Assembly: GCA_007135995.1 (NCBI GenBank)
Contig: SLHU01000041.1
Coordinates: 1-6,798 of the forward strand
Direction of reading: 5' to 3'
Source: Clostridiales bacterium
Lineage (GTDB): Bacteria; Bacillota; Clostridia; Saccharofermentanales; UBA5734
Length of the DNA: 6,798 nucleotides
Below the pieces are notes generated by a model. It saw only the letters and a list, made by a program, of their open reading frames with translations, was not told the origin of the DNA and did not search any database. Position 1 is the first letter of the stretch; the number at the start of each line of letters is the position of its first letter. The translations under genes were made by a program, and so were the position numbers. Below, piece after piece: positions 1-5,412 of this stretch.

Positions 1-120
1 AAGAATCAGGTGATAAACCTGTTCAAGACCACACGCTGTTTTTTCGAGATGAACCTGACGGGTGTTCTCTGCGCTCTGCCAGGCAAAGCGCTTGACACTT
101 TTGTCAGTCAAAGAGCTTAA
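1..120 (+). other. Possible C-terminal tail of a gene entering from the left edge (ambiguous strand)
   Basis: Reading from base 1 on the plus strand there is an uninterrupted frame of 39 codons ending in TAA at 118-120. If real, it is the end of a gene converging on the FAD oxidoreductase and overlapping its 3' end by 17 bp. The minus strand is open in exactly the same codon register and could equally be a coupled downstream gene starting at a TTG that overlaps the oxidoreductase stop. One of the two is probably a shadow of the other, and both may be chance over such a short stretch. I recognise no family in either translation. A perfect 5-bp inverted repeat (CAGGT-5-ACCTG) lies at 7-21 but has no assignable role. 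Confidence 0.25.
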
Positions 121-1411
121 CCCCTTTATCTGTCAGTGTTTGCTGCAGCTTTGATACATCAAGATGGCGGGGAAGCACCTCCTCTGTACTGCACAGGGCT
201 GCAGCCGTTCCCGCCGCCTGTCCCAGGCCGATCATATTACCCATGCTTTTGCCTGCTGCATGGCCCAAAAAAGTGGCCGAGCCGCAGCGGCCTGCCACTA
301 GCAGACCATCAATCTCTTTTGGCAGCATCGACCGGTAAGGATAGCCATGCCCTGATTTCATTTCACCTATATAAAGCTGGTTAGCATCAATGTTGCCGTA
401 CTTGCGGGCAACGATGTCATAAAATTCTGTACCCTGACGGGCATCCTCCACGGTCATGACATATTCGCCCACCAGCCGCCGGGTGTCGCGGATGCCCACG
501 TTAGCGCCGGTACGCATCAGACAGCAGTTTTCCAGACCGCGAATTTTATAGCGGCGGGCCAGCTTCACAAAATCCACAGCGACCCGGACTCCAAAGCGCT
601 CAGCCAGCGTCAGATCCGCCGCGTCGGTGCCATCCAGGCTGCCTAAGCTGATGGCTGCACCGTTGTTGACAGATAACACACCGGGCACAGTCGTGCGGTC
701 AAAACCATACCAGGCCGCGGTGACATACCCATCTGCCCGTGCTTGCTCAAGAATATCTTTGCATGGACTGTTGTTCATGTTCCAGTACTCCAGAAACCGA
801 TCCGGATCAGTGTTAGCCAAAGCGAAGACCAGAGACACTGGCATATGGCGGCCGTCTTCCTCCCAGCCTTTCACCATTTCCGCCCCTGCTTTATACGCGA
901 CATCTCCGTCCCCGGTGGCATCTACCACCACTGACGCAGTAAAAACTTGATCTTTATTCTTTCCCTGGACCACAACACCGCAGACTTGCTTGTTTTTCAT
1001 CACCACATCAATCACCGGACTGTACAGGCGATATTGGCAGCCAGCCTCTTCCAGCAGCTCGAAAGCAGCCAGTCTGAGATAGTCCGGATGAATGTCGAGC
1101 CCGTCACCATCAATGAAATTTTGTTTCGCAGGAACAAAAGCATCGTCTTTGAAAGACTTGATTTTATCTGCAAAGATATCATGAACGCCGCCTCTGGGTC
1201 CGCCGTCCAGCAAGAGCCGGTTCATCGGCATCCACAGAGCGACTGCCGCGACACCGCCAAAGAAACCTTTTGCCTCCAGCAGCAGCGTTCGTGCGCCTGC
1301 CTGCGCTGAGGCCAGTGCGGCACCAAGACCTGCCGGGCCTCCGCCTGCTACAATCACGTCATAGTGCTCGTCCCCCTTAGGAATTTTTTCTGTTATTTGT
1401 TGAATATTCAT
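104..1411 (-). CDS. FAD-dependent oxidoreductase (FAD_oxidored / PF12831-like)
   Basis: This is a 435-residue cytoplasmic flavoprotein with no signal peptide or membrane segment. The N-terminal Rossmann dinucleotide motif GGGPAG is at residues 23-28, with the ribose-binding acidic residue E46 at the end of the second strand and GG at 52-53. The second FAD motif, DATGDGDVA, is at 164-172. The family-typical GIRDTRRLVGEY segment is at 306-317. The C-terminal flavin-contacting block is at about 357-405 (YPYRSMLPKEIDGLLVAGR, then HAAGKSMGN and GQAAGTAAAL). Length fits the family. The start is supported by AGGAGAG six bases upstream. Enzymes of this family are common beside glycoside-degradation genes, but their substrates are mostly undefined, so the acceptor and donor here cannot be assigned. 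It is transcribed divergently from the fucosidase-lactonase pair, which suggests but does not prove a role with the same sugar. The fold and cofactor are secure; the substrate is unknown. Confidence 0.93.
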   Translation of the reverse strand: MNIQQITEKIPKGDEHYDVIVAGGGPAGLGAALASAQAGARTLLLEAKGFFGGVAAVALWMPMNRLLLDGGPRGGVHDIFADKIKSFKDDAFVPAKQNFIDGDGLDIHPDYLRLAAFELLEEAGCQYRLYSPVIDVVMKNKQVCGVVVQGKNKDQVFTASVVVDATGDGDVAYKAGAEMVKGWEEDGRHMPVSLVFALANTDPDRFLEYWNMNNSPCKDILEQARADGYVTAAWYGFDRTTVPGVLSVNNGAAISLGSLDGTDAADLTLAERFGVRVAVDFVKLARRYKIRGLENCCLMRTGANVGIRDTRRLVGEYVMTVEDARQGTEFYDIVARKYGNIDANQLYIGEMKSGHGYPYRSMLPKEIDGLLVAGRCGSATFLGHAAGKSMGNMIGLGQAAGTAAALCSTEEVLPRHLDVSKLQQTLTDKGVKLFD

Positions 1412-1417
1412 CGCACT

Positions 1418-1422
1418 CTCCT
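1418..1422 (-). promoter_or_regulatory. Ribosome binding site of the FAD oxidoreductase
   Basis: On the minus strand AAAAGGAGAG ends six bases before the ATG at 1411, a strong match to the anti-Shine-Dalgarno sequence. It fixes the start of the oxidoreductase. Confidence 0.8.
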
Positions 1423-1440
1423 TTTATCAGCTCCGGCTCA

Positions 1441-1461
1441 TATCTGCTGCCACAGATGCAG
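1441..1461. repeat. Imperfect palindrome copy A, with alternative pairings, near the oxidoreductase start
   Basis: Two mutually exclusive perfect 5-bp pairings overlap here: ATCTG (1442-1446) with CAGAT (1453-1457), and GCTGC (1446-1450) with GCAGC (1458-1462). The stretch is closely related to the sequence at 1641-1673, exactly 200 bp away: both begin TATCTGC and end in TGCCA(CA)GATGCAG. It lies about 20-50 bases upstream of the oxidoreductase ribosome binding site, so it would be in the mRNA leader if transcription starts near 1560. Function is unknown. Confidence 0.45.
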
Positions 1462-1468
1462 CATGCTG

Positions 1469-1483
1469 TTGGAACGCTTTCAA
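1469..1483. promoter_or_regulatory. Weak LacI/CcpA-like operator candidate
   Basis: TTGGAACGCTTTCAA is a near-palindrome (TTGGAA / TTTCAA around CGC). It resembles catabolite-repression operators (cre) read on the minus strand, TTGAAAGCGTTCCAA, but it has an odd centre and lacks the C expected near the end of the cre consensus. Its place between a candidate promoter and a carbon-metabolism gene is suitable. It may be chance. Confidence 0.2.
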
Positions 1484-1488
1484 GTCCT

Positions 1489-1528
1489 CCCCGGAACGGG
1501 GTTACATCACCAGGATGGGTTTTCACCC
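1489..1528 (-). other. Consecutive short hairpins in the oxidoreductase leader
   Basis: Three perfect short stems follow each other: CCCCG-GAA-CGGGG (1489-1501), CATC-5-GATG (1505-1517) and GGGT-TTTC-ACCC (1517-1528). The last reads GGGT-GAAA-ACCC on the minus strand, a GNRA tetraloop. The second and third share base 1517, so they compete. If the oxidoreductase mRNA starts near 1560 these sit in its 5' leader of about 150 nt. I compared the region by eye with the conserved cores of TPP, SAM, FMN, cobalamin, glycine, T-box, fluoride and guanidine elements and saw no match. There is no U-run making a classical attenuator. Confidence 0.35.
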
Positions 1529-1566
1529 CCGGGGCGGGTCTGTTTGCGAATGACCTGATCACTCAT

Positions 1567-1572
1567 ATTATA
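1567..1572 (-). promoter_or_regulatory. Candidate -10 element for the FAD oxidoreductase
   Basis: The minus strand reads TATAAT inside an AT-rich island (1563-1582) that stands out from GC-rich flanks. The hexamer 17 bases upstream (GAGCAG) is a poor -35, so the promoter would be weak or activator-dependent. It would give a leader of roughly 150 nt. Confidence 0.4.
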
Positions 1573-1640
1573 CATAATAATGTCGTTTTCTGCTCTTTGA
1601 CGCCCCTGTTCTTATCAAGCTGCGATGCTGAGTGCAGGTT

Positions 1641-1673
1641 TATCTGCTTCATGCCTGCTGCCAGATGCAGATA
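1641..1673. repeat. Inverted repeat copy B (7-bp perfect arms)
   Basis: TATCTGC at 1641-1647 pairs perfectly with GCAGATA at 1667-1673 across a 19-base loop. The internal TGCTGCCAGATGCAG is a near copy of the sequence at 1446-1461, differing by a 2-bp indel. The two related palindromes flank the AT-rich candidate promoter island at 1563-1582. They could be paired protein-binding sites or remnants of duplicated sequence. Confidence 0.45.
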
Positions 1674-1703
1674 CGTGCGGGAACAGTGAACTGGCGTCTC
1701 ACC

Positions 1704-1759
1704 TTTCCAGCGCAGGACGGCGGCGGACGATTTTCCAGCGCAGGACGGCGGCGGACGAT
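1704..1759. repeat. Perfect 28-bp tandem duplication
   Basis: Bases 1704-1731 and 1732-1759 are identical, each beginning TTTCCAGCGCAGGACGG and ending GGCGGACGAT. Two copies are directly abutted with no mismatches, which implies a recent slippage or recombination event. The unit is GC-rich and contains a GGCGG run. It lies in the divergent intergenic region, upstream of the likely fucosidase promoter. Confidence 0.95.
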
Positions 1760-1841
1760 GGCACCGTATAGCTTTTTGTCTGATATCCAGCCCTGCTGGC
1801 ACAGGAAAAAGCCATGGTCAAAATAATCGCTGCAGCTTATC

Positions 1842-1884
1842 CACTGCTCAAGCGGTGCAAAGTCCACGGCAAATGCGTTATAAT
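1842..1884 (+). promoter_or_regulatory. Candidate promoter of the fucosidase-lactonase operon
   Basis: TATAAT at 1879-1884 is a perfect -10. With a 17-bp spacer the -35 would be TGCAAA at 1856-1861, a weak match to TTGACA. A near-perfect inverted repeat, CACTGC-TCAA-GCGGTG (1842-1857), overlaps the upstream edge of the -35 and could be a regulator site. Transcription would start near 1891 and leave a leader of about 118 nt before the fucosidase ATG. Confidence 0.5.
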
Positions 1885-1941
1885 CACATACAGAGCAGCA
1901 GCGTTTTATTCCACAACAAGTTCATGGGTATATACGCAGCA

Positions 1942-1976
1942 TTTCGTGAAACGAAAGAAGGTTCTGAACAACCTTC
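1942..1976 (+). promoter_or_regulatory. Two abutting inverted repeats in the fucosidase leader
   Basis: TTTCGT-GAA-ACGAAA (1942-1956, 6-bp arms) is followed without a gap by GAAGGTT-CTGAAC-AACCTTC (1957-1976, 7-bp arms). Both are perfect. They sit between the candidate promoter and the AGGAGG of the fucosidase. They could be a repressor operator downstream of the start site, or mRNA hairpins affecting translation or stability. No U-run follows, so an intrinsic terminator is unlikely. Confidence 0.5.
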
Positions 1977-1994
1977 CAGATCGCAGGTTTCAGC

Positions 1995-2000
1995 AGGAGG
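1995..2000 (+). promoter_or_regulatory. Ribosome binding site deciding the fucosidase start
   Basis: A perfect AGGAGG lies eight bases before the ATG at 2009. The frame is open upstream to an ATG at 1814, but that start would place the TATAAT promoter inside the gene and add 65 residues that no GH29 enzyme needs. Confidence 0.9.
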
Positions 2001-2008
2001 TTTGCATC

Positions 2009-3751
2009 ATGAACGCAGCAATTGACCGTTTCTTCGACGCTCGTTTCGGCTTGTTTATTCACTGGGGGCTTTACAGCCTGCTGGCCGGTGAGTGGCAGGG
2101 ACAGCGCATGGACGATATTGGCGAATGGATTATGTCCTATCACAAAATACCGATCCGGCAGTACGAGAAACTGGCAGAGCAGTTTAATCCGACCGAGTTC
2201 GACGCTGATGCCATCGCGCGGCTTGCCAGAGATGCCGGCATGCGTTATCTGGTGATCACAAGCAAGCATCACGAAGGCTTTGCCTTGTTCCATTCAAAAG
2301 CGGACGCTTATAACGTAGTGGACGCGACCCCCTTCGGCCGCGATGTTATCGCCGAACTGGCAGCGGCCTGCCGCAAGTATGACCTGAAACTGGGTCTTTA
2401 CTATTCGCAGGCACTTGACTGGCATGAACGTGATGCCGGCGGCTGGGACGATCCGGCCTATCTCCCCCCCAGGCGGCCATGGGGCAACATCTGGGATTTT
2501 CCCGATCATACGGGGAAAAATTTCGAAGCTTATTTCAGCCGCAAAGTACTGCCTCAGGTTCGGGAGCTGCTGACACATTACGGAGATATTTTTCTGATCT
2601 GGTTTGATACACCGCGGACGATTACCACAGACCAGTCAGCAAGGCTGTACGAACTGGTCAAATCGCTTCAGCCGGATTGCCTGGTTAACTCACGCATCGG
2701 CAACGGTCTGGGGGATTACGAGAGCCTGGGTGATAATCAGATGCCAGCCATCCCGCTGCGCGTACCCTCGGAGTCACCGATCACACTAAATGATACATGG
2801 GGTTACAAGTCATATGATCATCACTGGAAAGACAGCCGGGACATCATTGGCAAGCTGACTCGCCTGGCCGGTAAAAATGCTAATTTGCTGCTCAATATCG
2901 GTCCCCGCGGAGACGGATCGGTTCCGGAGGAAAGCGTGCGGATTCTCAAGGAAGTCGGCGCCTGGACCCGGGCTAATCAGGAGAGCATCTATGAAGTGCG
3001 GTCCAGCCCGTTCGATCATGACTTTGCCTGGGGATCCATCACCAGGCGTGACCGTCAGCTCTACTGCTTTCTGGATGACAGCCGGCAGTCACGGCTGACC
3101 ATCAACGGACTTGACAATCAGGTCAGGCAGGTTGTTTCATTGGATGAAGAACAAACGCTTCCCTTCACACAGCAGCGTTTATGCGACAGCACCTCACTGA
3201 CCATCAGCCTGTCTCCTTCAGATCAGCCTTATCCGGTGTATCGCATCACACTGGACGGGCCTGCCAAATGCAGCCGGAAAATTTACATGCAGGATGAAAA
3301 CCGCCTGCTGCTCTACCCGCATCAGGCACAGGCACTGCTGGGCGATCAGCGGTGTGAGTTGAGTCATCAGATATTTGGAGGGAGATATAAGAAAGCCGGG
3401 ACAGCCAGTATCAGCTCTGCCGGCACACTGATCGCCTGGTCTGATCCTCAGCTGACCCTTAGCTGGGATGCCTGGGTCACGCAGACAGGCAGCTATGATG
3501 TGAAAATACAGCTGCCTGTACAGTATAATCAGTCGCCTCGGCAAGTGAATCATCGTTTGCGCTTATCTGTTACCGACCAGGACGGGACGAAGCAGACCCA
3601 TTGGCCCCATGTGCTGGAAAGCGGTGCGGCACGGGCAGAAAATCCTTTACCCCTCCGCGAAGGCCTTTGTCGCTTTACTTTGAAACTCGAAGCATGTGAC
3701 GCGGATAAAGAGATGACTTTACAACAGATAGAATTGGTCTTGCTGCATTGA
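2009..3751 (+). CDS. GH29 alpha-L-fucosidase, cytoplasmic, with extra C-terminal beta domains
   Basis: This 580-residue exo-glycosidase of family GH29 removes alpha-linked L-fucose by a retaining mechanism. The catalytic barrel opens almost at residue 1 with RFGLFIHWG (12-20). It continues with the conserved KHHEGFALF (86-94), KLGLYYS (127-133), IFLIWFD (194-200; D200 is the expected nucleophile), VNSRIGNGLGDYES (226-239), NDTWGY (261-266) and NANLLLNIGPRGDG (290-303). Residues about 350-420 match the small beta-sandwich that follows the barrel. About 425-580 form a further domain with W-, Y- and G-rich beta pattern, possibly carbohydrate-binding. With no signal peptide, it should act on imported fucosides. 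The segment GDNQMP (241-246) carries Q where, from memory, related enzymes often have E, and E255 sits in SES where many have WET, so the acid/base is not assignable. It is first in an operon with the lactonase, 60 bp downstream. The family is certain; the exact linkage preference is not. Confidence 0.95.
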   Translation: MNAAIDRFFDARFGLFIHWGLYSLLAGEWQGQRMDDIGEWIMSYHKIPIRQYEKLAEQFNPTEFDADAIARLARDAGMRYLVITSKHHEGFALFHSKADAYNVVDATPFGRDVIAELAAACRKYDLKLGLYYSQALDWHERDAGGWDDPAYLPPRRPWGNIWDFPDHTGKNFEAYFSRKVLPQVRELLTHYGDIFLIWFDTPRTITTDQSARLYELVKSLQPDCLVNSRIGNGLGDYESLGDNQMPAIPLRVPSESPITLNDTWGYKSYDHHWKDSRDIIGKLTRLAGKNANLLLNIGPRGDGSVPEESVRILKEVGAWTRANQESIYEVRSSPFDHDFAWGSITRRDRQLYCFLDDSRQSRLTINGLDNQVRQVVSLDEEQTLPFTQQRLCDSTSLTISLSPSDQPYPVYRITLDGPAKCSRKIYMQDENRLLLYPHQAQALLGDQRCELSHQIFGGRYKKAGTASISSAGTLIAWSDPQLTLSWDAWVTQTGSYDVKIQLPVQYNQSPRQVNHRLRLSVTDQDGTKQTHWPHVLESGAARAENPLPLREGLCRFTLKLEACDADKEMTLQQIELVLLH

Positions 3752-3780
3752 TCTGATAACAGCTTAATCAAAGCAGATCA
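3749..3780 (+). other. Intergenic hairpin between fucosidase and lactonase
   Basis: TGATCTG (3749-3755, overlapping the fucosidase stop) pairs perfectly with CAGATCA (3774-3780) over an 18-base loop. No U-run follows, so it is not a convincing terminator. It may separate or stabilise segments of a shared mRNA. Confidence 0.35.
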
Positions 3781-3811
3781 TGTTGAGCAAAAAATCAGAA
3801 AGAGGTATTTT

Positions 3812-4657
3812 ATGAATTTTCAGCTGACAATAGAAAAAACTTCAAGGGCGATTTTAGGCGAAGGACCCCTGTGGGACTATCGGGAAAACAAGCTATACTA
3901 TGTCGATATTGAAGGTCAGAGCATAAGGAAATACGATCCTGAGACAAAGCATGAATGGGCGTTCCCCACACCGCAGAAAGCAGGCACACTGGGACTGTGC
4001 AAAGACGGAAGGCTTCTGGCGGCACTGGAAGATGGCATCTATTTTTTTGATCAGGAAGAGTTCGTGCCGGCACATGCCAAGTGCCCGATTGAAGGCTTTC
4101 GGTTTAACGATGGAAAAGTGGGACCAGACGGCCGGTTTTATGCAGGCACGATGAGTCGTGAAGGTAAAGGCGCGTTCTACCGGCTGGATACAGACGGAAC
4201 ATTGACCAAGCTGTTCGATGGCGTTTATACTTCAAATGGCCTTGACTGGTCATCGGACATGAAAACACTTTATTACAATGACACGAACTGCAATAGAACG
4301 GATGCGTTTAGTTTTGATGCGAAAAGCGGCTGTGTTTCAGACAGAAAACCGGTTTTCGATTACGGCGACGAGCGGCCTGACGGTATGTGCATTGATGAAA
4401 AAGGACAGCTTTATGTTGCGCTGTGGGGTTCGAATAAAGTCAAAATAATCGATCCTCAAAAGCAGCTGCTGATCGGTGAGATCAAAACACCCGCCCTGCA
4501 GACATCATGTACCGTCTTTGGCGGAAATGATTTAAGCACACTTTTCATTACTTCGGCATGCATCGGCCAGATGGACAACCCTGAAGAAATACTAGCAGGC
4601 ATGCTCTTTTCAGTCAGCATGCCTGTAAAGGGTGTGAAAGCCAACTTGTTCGGCTAG
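3812..4657 (+). CDS. SMP-30/gluconolactonase/LRE-family lactonase
   Basis: This 281-residue six-bladed beta-propeller metal-dependent lactonase hydrolyses sugar lactones to aldonic acids. All landmark residues of the family are present: LGEGPLWD with metal ligand E17 (15-22), RFNDGK with substrate-contacting R97 and N99 (97-102), TSNGLDWS with ligand N142 (140-147), and RPDGM with ligand D190 (188-192). Further blade signatures are YYVDIEG (29-35), FYAGTM (109-114) and LYVALWG (200-206). No signal peptide is visible, so it is cytoplasmic. AGAGG lies six bases before the ATG. It directly follows the fucosidase on the same strand, so L-fuconolactone or a similar six-carbon lactone is a reasonable guess at the substrate. 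Relatives act on gluconolactone, xylonolactone and arabinonolactone, and sequence alone does not separate them. Confidence 0.93.
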   Translation: MNFQLTIEKTSRAILGEGPLWDYRENKLYYVDIEGQSIRKYDPETKHEWAFPTPQKAGTLGLCKDGRLLAALEDGIYFFDQEEFVPAHAKCPIEGFRFNDGKVGPDGRFYAGTMSREGKGAFYRLDTDGTLTKLFDGVYTSNGLDWSSDMKTLYYNDTNCNRTDAFSFDAKSGCVSDRKPVFDYGDERPDGMCIDEKGQLYVALWGSNKVKIIDPQKQLLIGEIKTPALQTSCTVFGGNDLSTLFITSACIGQMDNPEEILAGMLFSVSMPVKGVKANLFG

Positions 4658-4695
4658 GGTTAGGATGCAAGTATCAGTTAATAGTACAATCATCT

Positions 4696-4700
4696 GGAGG
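4696..4700 (+). promoter_or_regulatory. Ribosome binding site deciding a GTG start
   Basis: GGAGG at 4696-4700 is nine bases before the GTG at 4710. The in-frame ATG at 4665 lies only seven bases past the lactonase stop and has no comparable site, so GTG is the better start. Confidence 0.75.
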
Positions 4701-4709
4701 AAAATAATC

Positions 4710-5222
4710 GTGAAAAATAACCGGCAAACTTTCACTATGAGGCAGATCGTGAGTATGATGACAGTGATCACGATGCTGACCAGTTCCTCATTATTGTACG
4801 GATGTTTCGGAAAACCGGAAAAATCACTTTCTTCCATCATACTGGAAGGAGGGAACGCATTATGGTCAGTAACTGCATATACTTCTGATCAGGATCTGAA
4901 GTATCTCACAGCGGTATTCTATAATCATGCGGCAGATCACATTTTCGATGAACATGGCATTGTCAGTTTTGCAATTGGCACATCCATTGGCACGTCATCC
5001 TACAGCTATAGCAAGTCAAATGGTTATATAGATAGTGAGTACTCGAACGATCAGACAGAAAGAGTCGTCCGCACATCAGATGATACATTTGAAGTACTAT
5101 TTGATTTCGAGACATTATTCGACAGAGATATTTTGGGAAAGAATAAACAAGATAAATATAAGCACATCATCGCTCAAATTGGTGCTGATTGTGAAACGAT
5201 CCATCTGTTGCCTGCAGAGTAA
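4710..5222 (+). CDS. Putative lipoprotein of unknown function
   Basis: This is a 170-residue protein from a GTG start, and I do not recognise the family. The N-terminus has basic residues (KNNR, then R11), a hydrophobic/Ser-Thr stretch at about 13-29 and a lipobox-like LLYGC ending in C32. That predicts export and lipid attachment to the outer face of the membrane; Y at -2 is uncommon. The mature part is rich in Ser, Tyr, Asp and Thr, with a Ser/Tyr-rich stretch around SSYSYSKSNGYIDSEYS, and looks like a small beta-rich domain. Base composition is visibly AT-richer than the two upstream genes, which suggests a different history. It begins 52 bp after the lactonase and could be cotranscribed, but nothing links it to sugar metabolism. 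It may be truncated: an open frame in another register continues to 5424. Confidence 0.7.
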   Translation: MKNNRQTFTMRQIVSMMTVITMLTSSSLLYGCFGKPEKSLSSIILEGGNALWSVTAYTSDQDLKYLTAVFYNHAADHIFDEHGIVSFAIGTSIGTSSYSYSKSNGYIDSEYSNDQTERVVRTSDDTFEVLFDFETLFDRDILGKNKQDKYKHIIAQIGADCETIHLLPAE

Positions 5223-5381
5223 TTGGTTGTTTGCCGGATCTCCTAAAGGAGCGGATACCAGCGTCTGTATAAACTTAACTGTCGAGCCGGATAAGGCCAA
5301 TGATCTTGATTCGTGTAAAGATCCTCAGTGTCTGCTCATGTTGATTTCGGGCAGTATTTTGAATATGTCAGCACAAAATGC

Positions 5382-5412
5382 CAGCCTACCAGGGCTACCA
5401 GGGATAAGGCTG
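5382..5412. other. Inverted repeat at the convergent gene ends
   Basis: CAGCCT (5382-5387) pairs with AGGCTG (5407-5412) across the SDR stop codon. It could work as a weak bidirectional terminator between the convergent genes, but neither side carries a clear T-run. I saw no better terminator in 5223-5395. Confidence 0.25.
5386..5403. repeat. 9-bp tandem duplication across the SDR stop codon
   Basis: CTACCAGGG occurs twice in direct contact (5386-5394 and 5395-5403). On the minus strand the SDR ends CCC TGG TAG and is followed by an in-frame second CCC TGG TAG, so the final two codons and the stop have been copied. Confidence 0.9.

Larger units (their letters stand above)
1649..1921 (-). pseudogene. 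Possible remnant or small reading frame, disrupted by a 28-bp duplication
   Basis: The minus strand is open for 90 codons after a TGA at 1922-1924. Its translation is balanced and protein-like, rich in aromatic and acidic residues, with pieces such as AVDFAPLEQWISCSDYFDHG and LCQQGWISDKKLYGAIVRRR. There is no convincing start: the only late GTG, at 1867, lacks a ribosome binding site. The perfect 28-bp tandem duplication at 1704-1759 shifts this frame. With one copy removed, the frame would read RRRPALER and stop at once, which looks like a natural protein end. The plus strand is open in the same codon register from 1784 on, so this may be chance. I recognise no family. It is listed as a candidate broken gene only. 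Confidence 0.22.

Noticed and set aside
85..92. AAGCGCTT, the core of LacI-family operators, beyond the oxidoreductase stop
   Set aside because: Only 8 bp are palindromic, the flanks do not match cre, and it lies at a gene end rather than at a promoter.
1377..1562. Minus-strand 61-codon frame with a CCICGSRYEPE segment resembling a rubredoxin metal knuckle
   Set aside because: Only one Cys pair is present, there is no ribosome binding site, it overlaps the oxidoreductase start, and it coincides with the hairpin-rich leader.
1814..2008. N-terminal 65-residue extension of the fucosidase from the ATG at 1814
   Set aside because: The AGGAGG and ATG at 2009 are far better, the GH29 barrel begins there, and the candidate promoter and inverted repeats lie inside the extension.
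4685..4690. TACAAT as a -10 for the lipoprotein gene
   Set aside because: It would start transcription inside the ribosome binding site and has no -35 at the right distance.
5232..5255. CTCC-TAAA-GGAG hairpin after the lipoprotein stop as a terminator
   Set aside because: The stem is only four pairs and no T-run follows.
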